Positions 9,198 through 17,580 of a stretch of DNA of 64,000 nt are shown here, piece by piece (positions within the stretch are counted from its first letter, which is position 1; each line of letters starts with the position of its first letter). The position numbers were made by a program, and so were the translations under genes. Source of the stretch: CALZJC01 sp963781065 (GTDB taxonomy: Bacteria > Acidobacteriota > Thermoanaerobaculia > Multivoradales > JAHEKO01); assembly GCA_963781065.1 (NCBI GenBank), contig CAWAET010000005.1:372001-436000 (forward strand). The letters run 5' to 3'. The notes beneath the pieces are model-generated. The model was given only the letters and a program-made list of their open reading frames with translations, ran no database searches and was not told the origin of the DNA.

Positions 9198-9325
9198 GGG
9201 CGCCGCCCGGGCGCTCTTTTACGCCCCGGCGCTCTGTTACACTCACTCTTTCGCCACGGTGCCGTGGATCAACCGGGAGCGTCGGCAGATCGACTGCGCC
9301 GGCGGCCCCAGCCAGGGAGGTTCCC

Positions 9326-9838
9326 ATGCGCTCTCGAGCCCTCTACCCCAAGCTCGCCGTCCTCATTGCCGCCGGCCTGGCCGCCTGCGCGCCGCCCGCC
9401 GATCCACCGGCGCCCACCGAAACCGCGCCCGCCGTCGATCTTGCCGCCGAGGAGCAGACGATCCGCGATTCCTCGATGCAGTGGCTGGAAGCCGAGCGCG
9501 GGCGCGACCTGCTGACCCTGATGAGCTTCGTGGATGCCAACGTGACGACGATCTTCGACGGCAACGTCACTCGCGGTCGAGCGGCGCTCGAGGCCTCCAA
9601 TCAGGCCCGCTGGGAAGGCTCGCCCGACGGCAATGTCGAATGGGCCACCGGGTCGGTGGTGGTCTCCGCCTCGGGCGACCTGGCCTACGAGCTCGGCTCG
9701 TTTACCTTCGATCCGGGCGGCCTGGCGAATCCCGACGCCAAGACTGGCGAATTCGTCTGCATCTGGAAGAAGGTGGACGGCGAGTGGAAGGTGGTCGTCG
9801 ACGCCGGGTCGACGATCAAGGACTCGGCGGGCGGCTGA
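9326..9838 (+). CDS. NTF2-like (SnoaL/DUF4440) lipoprotein
   Basis: A 170-residue protein with a lipobox LAACAPP and a Pro/Ala linker. A single NTF2-like cone domain follows: AAEEQTIRDSSMQWLEAERG, MSFVDANVTTIFDGNVTRG, then the beta-sheet part ending FVCIWKKVDGEWKVVVDAG. DUF4440 domains are small exported binding or enzyme-like folds with no fixed activity. The start lies ten bases after CAGGGAGG. A -10 candidate TACACT is at 9238-9243. Several other NTF2-like proteins occur in this window. Confidence 0.8.
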   Translation: MRSRALYPKLAVLIAAGLAACAPPADPPAPTETAPAVDLAAEEQTIRDSSMQWLEAERGRDLLTLMSFVDANVTTIFDGNVTRGRAALEASNQARWEGSPDGNVEWATGSVVVSASGDLAYELGSFTFDPGGLANPDAKTGEFVCIWKKVDGEWKVVVDAGSTIKDSAGG

Positions 9839-9912
9839 CCCTCGGGCGGTCAGCCGGCGGCAGGTCACGGCGCTGAAGCTGGCTTTGGGCGTCCGCTAGA
9901 CAGGCCGGCGCC

Positions 9913-10644
9913 TCAGCCGCCGGGCGGCTCGCCGTCGATGCTCCGATCCATCCGCTTGAGCGGCGGTTTCTCGCCGCCCACCACCGAGTCCGCGGGGATG
10001 CGGAAGAAGTGCGGCGTCAGCATCGTGCCGGGCAGGGTACGCGCCCGGTCGCCGATGCGGATCGGCCCCATCTGGGTGCCGGCGCCCAGCATGCAGCCGC
10101 TGCCGATCTCGACCAGGCCGAAGCGGAAGCGGCCGGCGCCCTCGTAGGCGTGCACCGAGATCCTGGTGAACGCTCCGACCACCGTGTTCTCGCCGATGAA
10201 GATCAGCTCCGGCCGGAAGTGATCGAGCCAGGCGCCCTGCATGATCTCGGTGCCGCGGCCGATCGAGGCGCCCATCCAGCGCAGGAAGCGGTTCTTTGCC
10301 GGGGTGCCCTTCAGCACCACCGACACGACCATCTGCAGCATCAGCAGCCAGCGCCGCGGGGTGCCGACGTTCACCTCGCGCCAGTTGACCGAGCCCGGCT
10401 CCTCCGCCAGCCCCAGCCCGGCGATCGTGTACTGGCGCTTGACCGGCGTGAAGAAGGCCTCGAGGTTCTGCCGTCCCTCGGTGGTGCGCGGGTCGAGCGT
10501 CGTCACCTCGACGCCGCGGCCGCCCGACGTCTTGGAGATGGTGATCGGCCGGCCGGTCTTGCGGGCATGGCGGATTGCCCGCTCGAGGATCTCGGTGGTG
10601 ACCCGCCGCATCACCTCGAGCGGCTCCTGTTCGTGTATCGGCAT
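9913..10644 (-). CDS. Hexapeptide-repeat (left-handed beta-helix) acyltransferase-like protein
   Basis: A 243-residue protein. The C-terminal half has short imperfect hexapeptide turns (IGRGTEIMQGAWLDHF, IGENTVVGAFTRISVHAYEG, IGSGCMLGAGTQMGPIRIG), the hallmark of LbH transferases. The N-terminal 100 residues are helical and unassigned, with one hydrophobic stretch (RRWLLMLQMVVSVVL) that could touch a membrane. No signal peptide. It is divergent from the ATP-grasp ligase gene, with only 35 bases between the two starts, so they must share overlapping promoters. Confidence 0.65.
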   Translation of the reverse strand: MPIHEQEPLEVMRRVTTEILERAIRHARKTGRPITISKTSGGRGVEVTTLDPRTTEGRQNLEAFFTPVKRQYTIAGLGLAEEPGSVNWREVNVGTPRRWLLMLQMVVSVVLKGTPAKNRFLRWMGASIGRGTEIMQGAWLDHFRPELIFIGENTVVGAFTRISVHAYEGAGRFRFGLVEIGSGCMLGAGTQMGPIRIGDRARTLPGTMLTPHFFRIPADSVVGGEKPPLKRMDRSIDGEPPGG

Positions 10645-10667
10645 CCTGGCTCCTTCCTCCCGGACTC

Positions 10668-10679
10668 TACAATCACCCG
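10668..10679 (+). promoter_or_regulatory. -10 box implying a leaderless transcript for the ATP-grasp gene
   Basis: TACAAT at 10668-10673 ends six bases before the ATG at 10680, so transcription would start at or within a base of the start codon. No Shine-Dalgarno is present. The same geometry occurs before apaG and before the DUF1702-like gene at 54408. Confidence 0.55.
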
Positions 10680-11573
10680 ATGGACGTCGCCCTGGCTTCC
10701 TGCGCCGATCTGCCCGAGCCCGACCTCGACGAGGCGCCGCTGCTCGCGGCGTTGGCCGCGGCGGGCCTGAGCGCCAAGGTGCTGGCCTGGGACGACCCGG
10801 CGGCGGACTGGTCCGCCGCCCGGATGACCGTGCTGCGCGCCACCTGGAACTACCCGCTGCGGCCGAGGGCCTTCCTCGACTGGCTGGAGGCGACGGCGCG
10901 GGTGACCGATCTGTGGAACCGGCTGCCGGCGGTGCGCTGGAGCCTGCACAAGAGCTACCTCCTGGATCTCGCCCGCCACGCGGTCGCCGTGACGCCCACC
11001 GAGCTGGTGCCGCGGGACTCGCAGCGCTCGCTGGCCGAGATCGCGGCGGCGCGCGGCTGGCGGGACCTGGTCGTCAAACCGGCGATCTCGGCCGCCTCGT
11101 ACCGCACCCGGCGGGTCCGCGGCGGGGAGACGGCGGCGGGTGAGTCCCACCTGCGCGCCCTGGTGGCCGAGGGCGACGCGCTGGTCCAGGCGTACCTGCC
11201 CGCGGTCGAGGAGTACGGCGAGCGGGCGCTGGTCTGGGTCGACGGCGAGCTGACCCACGCGGTGCGCAAGAGCCCGCGCTTCGACGAGGACGACGAGACC
11301 GTCTCGGCAGCGCTGCCGATCGCCCCGGAAGAGGCGGCGCTGGCGGCCGCGGCGCTCGACCGGGTGACGGCGGTTGCCGGCGAGCCGCCGATGTACGCCC
11401 GCGTCGACGTCGCCCCGGGGCCCGCCGGCGACCCGGTGGTGATGGAGCTCGAGCTGATCGAGCCCTCACTGTTCTTCCCCCAGTCGGCCGAGGCGCTACG
11501 GCGTTTCGTGGCCGCGATCCAGCGCCGGCTTGCCGCCCTGCCGGCGCGACCCGTCACCGGCTCCCGGCCCTGA
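10680..11573 (+). CDS. ATP-grasp ligase of the RimK/DcsG-like type
   Basis: A 297-residue cytosolic protein. The N-terminal third is a pre-ATP-grasp fold (LRATWNYPLRPRAFLDWLE). The ATP-grasp domain follows: LVVKPAISAASYRT (lysine of the nucleotide-binding strand), ALVQAYLPAVEEYGERALVWVDGE, ARVDVAP, and the metal-binding MELELIEPSLFF. This arrangement matches ATP-grasp proteins annotated near glutathione synthase and D-cycloserine ligase DcsG, which join a carboxylate to an amine through an acyl phosphate. The acceptor is unknown. It probably uses a leaderless mRNA. Confidence 0.75.
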   Translation: MDVALASCADLPEPDLDEAPLLAALAAAGLSAKVLAWDDPAADWSAARMTVLRATWNYPLRPRAFLDWLEATARVTDLWNRLPAVRWSLHKSYLLDLARHAVAVTPTELVPRDSQRSLAEIAAARGWRDLVVKPAISAASYRTRRVRGGETAAGESHLRALVAEGDALVQAYLPAVEEYGERALVWVDGELTHAVRKSPRFDEDDETVSAALPIAPEEAALAAAALDRVTAVAGEPPMYARVDVAPGPAGDPVVMELELIEPSLFFPQSAEALRRFVAAIQRRLAALPARPVTGSRP

Positions 11574-11624
11574 CCGAGATTGGCGAGAGTGCTAGAGTCC
11601 CCGCTCATCTGCCACAGGTAGACA

Positions 11625-11671
11625 GGAGCCCCGACGACTCCGCCCCCGGGGTCGGCGAAGATCGGGGCTCC
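11625..11671 (+). promoter_or_regulatory. Structured leader upstream of an NTF2-like gene
   Basis: GGAGCCCCGA (11625-11634) and TCGGGGCTCC (11662-11671) are perfect complements. They enclose a second small hairpin around CCCCCGGGG. It lies 55 bases before the ATG at 11727. It could be the terminator of the ATP-grasp gene (stop at 11573) or a leader structure. Confidence 0.45.
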
Positions 11672-11726
11672 GGAAACCCGAAGCGACCGGCGGGCTCCAC
11701 GAGCCTCCGGCGAAAAGGAGAAAGAC

Positions 11727-12203
11727 ATGAAGAAGCTCTACGCACTGTCGATCCTGGGCCTGCTGCTCCTGCCGGCTCTCGCGGCGGCCGACTCCCACGA
11801 ATCGGCAACCGTGACCGAGGTCACCCGGGCCATCCAGGAGGCGAACGCCTACACCCGCGAGAACCGCGTGTCGATGGACAGCATCGCCGCCGCTGGCAGC
11901 GACGAGTTCTGGTCGAGCGGCGGCCTGATGAACCACGCCGCGGCCGATGCGAAGCAGCAGGAATGGGACAGCTTCAACATCCATCCCAAGCACATCAAGG
12001 TGATTTCCCTGGTCGAAGGCCAGGTTGCCCTGGCGATGTACTACACCGAGGGCTCGATGCAGCCCAAGGGCTATCCCGCGGTCTCCCACTACATGACCCG
12101 GGTCTCCGAGGTCTACGTCAAGGAGGACGGCAAGTGGAAGCGCCGGGCCGCCCACTGGTCGGCGGTCACCGGCGGCAGCGGCACCAGTCAGTCGGCCGAG
12201 TAG
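11727..12203 (+). CDS. Exported NTF2-like (DUF4440) protein
   Basis: A 158-residue protein with a clear signal peptide (MKKLYALSILGLLLLPALAAA, cleaved about residue 21). The NTF2-like domain opens with TVTEVTRAIQEANAYTRENRV and ends SEVYVKEDGKWKRRAAHWSAV, the usual last strands of SnoaL-like folds. AAAGGAG lies seven bases before the start. Codon use and length match the other small exported NTF2-like proteins in this window. Function unknown. Confidence 0.8.
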   Translation: MKKLYALSILGLLLLPALAAADSHESATVTEVTRAIQEANAYTRENRVSMDSIAAAGSDEFWSSGGLMNHAAADAKQQEWDSFNIHPKHIKVISLVEGQVALAMYYTEGSMQPKGYPAVSHYMTRVSEVYVKEDGKWKRRAAHWSAVTGGSGTSQSAE

Positions 12204-12229
12204 TCCGCGGCGGCAATCCGCCGCCGGCT

Positions 12230-12255
12230 GCAGGCCCCCGACAGCGGGGGCCTGC
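12230..12255. terminator. Strong hairpin between convergent genes
   Basis: A perfect 10-bp stem GCAGGCCCCC / GGGGGCCTGC with loop GACAGC. It touches the stop codon of the minus-strand DUF3108 gene and lies 27 bases after the plus-strand stop, so it can end transcripts from both sides. Confidence 0.75.
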
Positions 12256-13142
12256 TACGGACCGGAGCCAGGGCCGGCGATCCGCGCCAGCTCCATGGTG
12301 AAGCTGCCCACGGCCACCTGGCTGTAGAAGCGCACCGGCCGCCGCAGGTCGTCGTCGGTGAACCAGATGCGGAGCCGGGCCTTCTTGGTCTTGCGAAAGA
12401 CACCGCCGAGGCCCTCGAGGGTCGGCTCGACGACGACCGCGTCGAACTCACCGGCCGGCGTGCGAACCCGTTCGCGGCCCACCTCGCGAAACTCGCCGGC
12501 GATGAGCCGCTTGCCGTCGGTCGCCACGAGGCTCACCACGCCCTCCCCGCTCGGCGCCAGTATCCGATAGGCGTAGATCGAGGACAGCGGGTCCTGGAAA
12601 CGATCGGGCAGTTGCAGCGGCTCGCGTGCCTCGCCGTCCCTGACGTAGCGCGCCACCCCGGCCGCGCGGTCGAACTCCACATCGACCACCTCGGGCCGGC
12701 CGTGGCCCTCCTTGGTGCGCTTGTGGAAACGCAGCGGCCGCAGCCCGGCCGCGGCGACGGTCGACTCGACCAGGTCGCGCACCGGGAAGACCGGGTCGAT
12801 CCAGCCGCGGGTGCGAGCGGTGGCGCGCAGAACCACCGCGCCGTCGGCGGCCGCCTCGACCTCGAGCACCGCCCAGGCGACGCTCAGCGCACCCCAGCGG
12901 ACGCGATAGTCGAGCCGCTCGCCGGCCAGGGCCGCCAGCCCGGCCGGGGCACTGACGGCGCCCCCCTCGTCGGCGGCGGCCGCCGGGGCCGGGGCCACGC
13001 CCGGCAGACCCAGCCCCAGAAGACAGAGCCCCAGAGGACCCCGAGCCAAGAGACCCCGGGCCAGGAGCCCTGGGCCCCGCGAAGCCGGCCCCTGGGCCGG
13101 GCTGGGGAGCCATGCCGCGCGCCGTCGCCGTTCTCCCGCCAT
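12255..13142 (-). CDS. Exported DUF3108 family protein
   Basis: A 295-residue protein. A long signal region with direct repeats (LLARGLLARGPLGLCLLGLGLPG) comes before the mature part. DUF3108 signatures are GERLDYRVRWGALSVAWAVLEV, RFHKRTKEGHGR, PDRFQDPLSSIYAYRIL and FTDDDLRRPVRFYSQVAVGSF. Members are periplasmic or outer-membrane-associated proteins of unknown activity. The start at MAGERRRR (13142) gives a normal signal peptide; an upstream ATG at 13259 would add 39 residues without a signal. It is divergent from the helicase gene. Confidence 0.8.
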   Translation of the reverse strand: MAGERRRRAAWLPSPAQGPASRGPGLLARGLLARGPLGLCLLGLGLPGVAPAPAAAADEGGAVSAPAGLAALAGERLDYRVRWGALSVAWAVLEVEAAADGAVVLRATARTRGWIDPVFPVRDLVESTVAAAGLRPLRFHKRTKEGHGRPEVVDVEFDRAAGVARYVRDGEAREPLQLPDRFQDPLSSIYAYRILAPSGEGVVSLVATDGKRLIAGEFREVGRERVRTPAGEFDAVVVEPTLEGLGGVFRKTKKARLRIWFTDDDLRRPVRFYSQVAVGSFTMELARIAGPGSGP

Positions 13143-13360
13143 CGGCGGCAAGGCTAGCCGATCGGAGAACGGATGTGCGGCCCGGCCCCTACCCCCGGCG
13201 CCCGCTATTTCGCTTTTCGCCTCGAATGTGACAGGGTGGGCGCTCGGACGCCCCCGCAAGGGGATCGAGCGCTCGAGCCAGTCCGGGGCCGCGTGTCCCA
13301 GCGGCGGCCTCCCCGGCTAAGACCCCGCCCGCTCCCCATCAATCCAGCCGGATTCACCCC

Positions 13361-13390
13361 GACGGATGCGGTCCGTCAGCCCAAAGGGCT
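13361..13390 (+). promoter_or_regulatory. Two adjacent hairpins in the helicase leader
   Basis: GACGGA-TGCGG-TCCGTC (13361-13377) is followed at once by AGCCC-AAA-GGGCT (13378-13390). They end 31 bases before the helicase ATG. A structured leader is plausible for a DEAD-box gene, but no conserved element is recognised. Confidence 0.4.
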
Positions 13391-13421
13391 GCGGTGCGTC
13401 TCAGAAAGACAGGTTTTGTCC

Positions 13422-14762
13422 ATGAGTTTCTCCAGCTTTGATCTCGATCCAACCCTGCAGCGCGGCATCGCCGACGCGGGCTTCACCGAACCGACCCCGA
13501 TCCAACGCGACGCCGTGCCACCCGGCCTCGAGGGCCGCGACCTGCTGGCCTGCGCCATGACCGGCAGCGGCAAGACCGCGGCCTTTCTCCTGCCGATCCT
13601 CAATCGCCTGCTGGCCGGCGGCCGCGGCCGCACCCGAGCCCTGGTGCTGGCGCCCACCCGCGAGCTGGCGGCGCAGATCGTCGAGCACTGCAACACGCTT
13701 GCCCGCCACACCCCGCTGCGCGCGGCCGCGGTCTTCGGCGGCACGCCGATGCGCCCGCAGGAACAAGCGCTGCGCCAGGGCGTCGACATCGTCGTCGCCT
13801 GCCCGGGTCGGCTGCTCGATCACATGCAGTACGGCTACGCCGGCTTCGCCGGTCTCGAAGTCCTGGTCCTCGACGAGGCCGACCGGATGCTCGACATGGG
13901 TTTCCTCCCCGACATCAAGCGCATCATGGCCAAGCTGCCAAAGGCCGACCAGACGATGCTGTTCTCGGCGACGGTGCCCAAGCCGATCGTCACCCTGGCC
14001 CGGCAGCTGATGCGCGATCCGGCGGTGCTCAACATCGAGCGCCCGGCGGCGCCCGCCGCCGGCGTCCGTCAGGAGATCTACCCGGTGCCCCAGCACCTCA
14101 AGCCCCACCTGCTGCTGCGCCTGCTGAACGACAACACCATCGACAACGTGCTGGTCTTCACCCGCACCAAGCATCGCGCCAACCGGCTGGACGCCTTTCT
14201 GCAGCGCCAGGGCATCGCCAGCGAGCGCATCCACGGCAACCGCAGCCAGAAGCAGCGGACCGTGGCCCTGGCCGGCTTCAAGAGCGGCCGCTTCCGGGTG
14301 CTGGTGGCGACCGACGTCGCCGCCCGCGGCATCGACATCGAAGAGCTGTCGCACGTCGTCAACTTCGACGTGCCCGGCGTCCCCGACGACTACATCCACC
14401 GGGTCGGCCGCACCGCCCGCGCCGGCGCCACCGGCGACGCACTGACCTTCGCCGCGCCCGAGGAGGGCCGCGAGCTGCGGGCCATCGAGCGGGCGGTCTC
14501 CCGATCCCTGCCCCGGCGCAAACTGGCGGGATTCGACTACGCCCACAAGCCGAGCGAGCGTTTCGAGATCCCGCTCGGCGAGCGCATCGCCCAGATCCGG
14601 GCGCGCAAGGCCGAGGACCGGGCGCGGGCCCGCGCCAAGGCCGAGCGCAAGACCCTCGGAGGCACGCCGCGGCTCGCCATGGCGACGGCAACCGCCCCCG
14701 CCGGGACGGCGGCGAGGGCCGGCGCGCCCGGCCAGCGCCCGAGGCGCCGGCGGCGGCGCTAG
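13422..14762 (+). CDS. rhlE: RhlE-type DEAD-box RNA helicase
   Basis: A 446-residue ATP-dependent RNA helicase likely acting in ribosome assembly or RNA decay. All core motifs are present in order: Q motif (FTEPTPIQRDAVP), motif I AMTGSGKT, Ia APTRELA, Ib CPGRLLD, II DEAD, III SAT, IV VLVFTRTK, V ATDVAARGID and VI HRVGRTARAG. A Lys/Arg-rich tail (residues about 390-446, ending PRRRRRR) is typical of RhlE and binds RNA. The ATG at 13422 gives MSFSSFDL, the usual RhlE opening. The leader is about 280 bases from the divergent gene. Confidence 0.92.
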   Translation: MSFSSFDLDPTLQRGIADAGFTEPTPIQRDAVPPGLEGRDLLACAMTGSGKTAAFLLPILNRLLAGGRGRTRALVLAPTRELAAQIVEHCNTLARHTPLRAAAVFGGTPMRPQEQALRQGVDIVVACPGRLLDHMQYGYAGFAGLEVLVLDEADRMLDMGFLPDIKRIMAKLPKADQTMLFSATVPKPIVTLARQLMRDPAVLNIERPAAPAAGVRQEIYPVPQHLKPHLLLRLLNDNTIDNVLVFTRTKHRANRLDAFLQRQGIASERIHGNRSQKQRTVALAGFKSGRFRVLVATDVAARGIDIEELSHVVNFDVPGVPDDYIHRVGRTARAGATGDALTFAAPEEGRELRAIERAVSRSLPRRKLAGFDYAHKPSERFEIPLGERIAQIRARKAEDRARARAKAERKTLGGTPRLAMATATAPAGTAARAGAPGQRPRRRRRR

Positions 14763-14811
14763 CCTGGCCAGGCCGGCTGACCGCGCGGCAAGCGTAAGAT
14801 GACGCCGCGCA

Positions 14812-15288
14812 ATGAGAAAGCGACGCAAGACCAGAAAGGTCATCGGCTGGCGTGAGTGGATCGAGTTGCCCGAGCTTTGCAAAGTCCCCATCAAGGCCAA
14901 GATCGACACCGGAGCCAGGACCTCGGCACTGCACGCCTTCGATCTGACGATCACCGGCACCGGGGAGGCGGCCCGCGCGTCGTTCGAGCTCCATCCGGTC
15001 CAGCGCTCGTCGGCCGGCGCGGTCCGCGTCGAGTGCCCGGTCCTCGGCTTCCGCCGGGTCCGCTCGTCGAACGGCAGGGTCGAGACGCGGCCGCTGATCG
15101 TCACCGTGGCGCGCGCCGCGGGAGTGGAATGGCCGATCGAGATGACCCTGGCGCCGCGTGACGAGATGGGCTTTCGCATCCTGCTGGGCCGCGCCGCCCT
15201 GCGCCGACGCTTTCAGGTCGATCCGGGCCGGTCGTTTCTGGCCGCCAAGCGGAAGCGAAAGCTACGAAAACCAGAGGAGGAATCATGA
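14812..15288 (+). CDS. rimB: RimB-like retropepsin-fold protein (ATP-dependent zinc protease family)
   Basis: A 158-residue basic protein of the COG4067 family. It starts KVIGWREWIELPEL and carries the aspartyl-protease-like KIDTGARTSALHA motif. The C-terminal part has MTLAPRDEMGFRILLGRAAL, also conserved in the family. These proteins are encoded beside RimK in Pseudomonas (rimABK) and other genomes. Its TGA overlaps the next ATG (ATGA), so translation is coupled to rimK. TAAGAT at 14795-14800 would give a leader of only about five bases. Confidence 0.85.
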   Translation: MRKRRKTRKVIGWREWIELPELCKVPIKAKIDTGARTSALHAFDLTITGTGEAARASFELHPVQRSSAGAVRVECPVLGFRRVRSSNGRVETRPLIVTVARAAGVEWPIEMTLAPRDEMGFRILLGRAALRRRFQVDPGRSFLAAKRKRKLRKPEEES

Positions 15289-16499
15289 AGCTAGCCATCC
15301 TGTCCCGGGCGCCGGGCGCCTACAGCACCAAGCGCCTCAAGGCGGCGGCGCTCGAGCGCGGCCACGAGGTCCGGGTGCTGAACACGCTGCGGTTCGCGAT
15401 CGATCTCTCCGGCGGCGCGCCCGACCTGCAATACCGCGGCAAGCAGCTGTCCCACTACGACGCCATCCTGCCCCGTATCGGCGCCTCGATCACCTTCTTC
15501 GGCATGGCGGTGGTCCGCCAGTTCGAGCAGATGGACGTCTACACGCCCAGCACCTCGGCCGGCATCGCCAACTCGCGCGACAAGCTGCGCGCCATCCAGA
15601 TCCTGTCGCGGCACCGCATCGGCATCCCGGCGACCACCTTCGTGCGCTCGCGGGCCGACGTCCTGCCGGCCATCGAGCGGGTAGGCGGCGCGCCGGTGGT
15701 GATCAAGCTGCTCGAGGGAACCCAGGGCATCGGCGTCATCCTGGCGCCCGACGCCAAGGTGGCCGAGGCGGTGATCGAGACCCTGCAGAGCACGAAGCAG
15801 AACGTCCTGATCCAGCACTTCGTCGAGGAGAGCCGGGGCAAGGACATCCGCGCCTTCGTGGTCGGCGACCGGGTCGTCGCCGCCATGCGGCGCCAGGCGC
15901 AGGGCGAGGAGTTCCGCTCCAACGTCCATCGCGGCGGCAGCGCCGTCGCGGTCGAGCTCGACGAGACCTACCGCCGGGTCGCCGTGCAGGCGGCGCAGAT
16001 CATGGGGCTGCGGGTCGCCGGCGTCGACATGCTCGAAAGCGACCGCGGGCCGCTGGTGATGGAGGTCAACTCGTCGCCGGGGCTGGAGGGCATCGAAGGA
16101 GCGACCTCGCTCGACATCGCCGGCGTCATCGTCGACTACATAGCCAGCCAGGTCGCCTTCCCGGAATTGGACATCCGCCAGCGCCTCACCGTGAGCACCG
16201 GCTATCGGGTCGCCGAGCTGGTGGTGCACCAGGGCGCCACCATCCTGGGCAAGGCCATCGGCGAGTCGGGGCTGCGCGATCAGGACATCACCGTGCTCAC
16301 CCTGACCCGCGGCACGACGGTGATCCCCAACCCGAAGGCCAGCAGGGTGCTCGAGGCGGAGGACAAGCTGCTCTGCTTCGGCCGCGAGGAGGCGATGCGC
16401 AACCTGGTGCCCGCAAAGCGCCGCCGTAGGTCTCGCCCCGAGGTGCAGCCGCTGCCGACCAATCCCCTCGAGGCCACCCTGCCCGCGGACCCCGCATGA
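15285..16499 (+). CDS. rimK: RimK-type glutamate ligase with a fused C-terminal TrkA-C (RCK_C) domain
   Basis: A 404-residue protein. Residues 1-290 are a RimK ATP-grasp ligase: MKLAILSRAPGAYSTKRLKAAA, PRIGASITFFGMAVVRQFE, VVIKLLEGTQGIGVIL, FVEESRGKDIRAFVVGD, and the metal site VMEVNSSPGLEGIE. RimK adds glutamates to ribosomal protein S6 or other acceptors. Residues about 310-375 (YRVAELVVHQGATILGKAIG ... TTVIPNP ... EDKLLCFG) match the TrkA-C domain of potassium transport regulators, which binds small ligands. That domain is not part of standard RimK (about 300 residues). It is coupled to the flanking genes by ATGA overlaps on both sides. Confidence 0.9.
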   Translation: MKLAILSRAPGAYSTKRLKAAALERGHEVRVLNTLRFAIDLSGGAPDLQYRGKQLSHYDAILPRIGASITFFGMAVVRQFEQMDVYTPSTSAGIANSRDKLRAIQILSRHRIGIPATTFVRSRADVLPAIERVGGAPVVIKLLEGTQGIGVILAPDAKVAEAVIETLQSTKQNVLIQHFVEESRGKDIRAFVVGDRVVAAMRRQAQGEEFRSNVHRGGSAVAVELDETYRRVAVQAAQIMGLRVAGVDMLESDRGPLVMEVNSSPGLEGIEGATSLDIAGVIVDYIASQVAFPELDIRQRLTVSTGYRVAELVVHQGATILGKAIGESGLRDQDITVLTLTRGTTVIPNPKASRVLEAEDKLLCFGREEAMRNLVPAKRRRRSRPEVQPLPTNPLEATLPADPA

Positions 16500-17551
16500 G
16501 TCCCAAGGCGCCAACCCGGAGGGCGCGCCGCCGCCCGCCGTTCCAGCTCGCCGAGCACCGGATCCCGGCGGGCCGCCGCGGCACCCTCGAGCTGCCCATC
16601 GCCCGCCTCATGTCGGGCACGCCGGTGGCGCTGCCGGTGCTGGTGCTGCACGGCCGCGACGACGGCCCCACCGTCTGGCTCAGCGCCGCCATCCACGGCG
16701 ACGAGATCAACGGCGTCGAGATCATCCGCCGGGTGCTGGCGCGGCTCGATCCCAAGAGCTTGCGCGGCACCCTGATCGCCGTGCCGATCGTCAACGTCCA
16801 CGGCTTCAACACCGGCAGCCGCTACCTGCCCGACCGCCGCGACCTCAACCGCTCGTTCCCCGGCTCGGCCAGGGGCTCGCTGGCGGCCCGGATCGCCCAC
16901 CTCATGATGACCGAGATCATCGGCCGGTGCACGCTCGGGATCGATCTGCACAGCGGCTCCGACCATCGCATCAATCTGCCGCAGGTGCGGGCCGATCTGG
17001 ACGACCCCCGGACCCTGGAGCTGGCGCGGGCGTTCGGCCCGCCGCTGGCGCTGCACTCGCGGGTTCGCGACGGCTCGCTGCGGCAGGCGGCGACCGAAGC
17101 CGGCGCCACCGTGCTCCTGTTCGAGGGCGGCGAAGCCAATCGCTTCGACCGCTCGGCCATCGACGAGGGGACCCGCGGCGTGCTGCGGGTGCTCGGCTCC
17201 TGCGGCATGATCGACGACCCGCCGCCGGCCGCCGCCGTGACCCGGCTGTCACGCAACTCGAAGTGGGTGCGCGCCACCGGCAGCGGCATCCTCCACCTGG
17301 AGCCCGCGCTGGGCGACGAGATCCTCCGAGGCCAGCCGCTGGCGGCGATCCACGACGCTTTCGGCAAGCGGCGGGGGGCCATCTCGGCCCCGGCCAGCGG
17401 CCTGATCGCCGGTCTGACCCAGCGACCGCTGGTCAACCGTGGCGACGCCATCGCCCACGTCGCCGAGGTGGAGGAGCCCGGTGCGGCGACGGCGCCCGCC
17501 GCGGGATCGGGCCCCGAGCCCGGCCCGGAGCCGCGGCCCGCGCCGGGGTAG
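16496..17551 (+). CDS. Succinylglutamate desuccinylase/aspartoacylase family protein
   Basis: A 351-residue zinc hydrolase of the AstE/AspA family. Zinc-site motifs are visible: AAIHGDEINGVEI (His and Glu), the substrate-carboxylate DRRDLNRSFPG, and GIDLHSGSDHR (second His). The catalytic Glu lies in VLLFEGGEANRFD. The C-terminal beta domain resembles a lipoyl-like fold. It overlaps rimK by ATGA, forming a rimB-rimK-desuccinylase operon. The family often travels with RimK, which suggests it removes or trims the N-acyl or glutamyl product; the real substrate is unknown. The Pro/Ala tail is low complexity. Confidence 0.85.
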   Translation: MSPKAPTRRARRRPPFQLAEHRIPAGRRGTLELPIARLMSGTPVALPVLVLHGRDDGPTVWLSAAIHGDEINGVEIIRRVLARLDPKSLRGTLIAVPIVNVHGFNTGSRYLPDRRDLNRSFPGSARGSLAARIAHLMMTEIIGRCTLGIDLHSGSDHRINLPQVRADLDDPRTLELARAFGPPLALHSRVRDGSLRQAATEAGATVLLFEGGEANRFDRSAIDEGTRGVLRVLGSCGMIDDPPPAAAVTRLSRNSKWVRATGSGILHLEPALGDEILRGQPLAAIHDAFGKRRGAISAPASGLIAGLTQRPLVNRGDAIAHVAEVEEPGAATAPAAGSGPEPGPEPRPAPG

Positions 17552-17580
17552 AGTCCCGCCCGAAACGAGGAGAGATCCCC

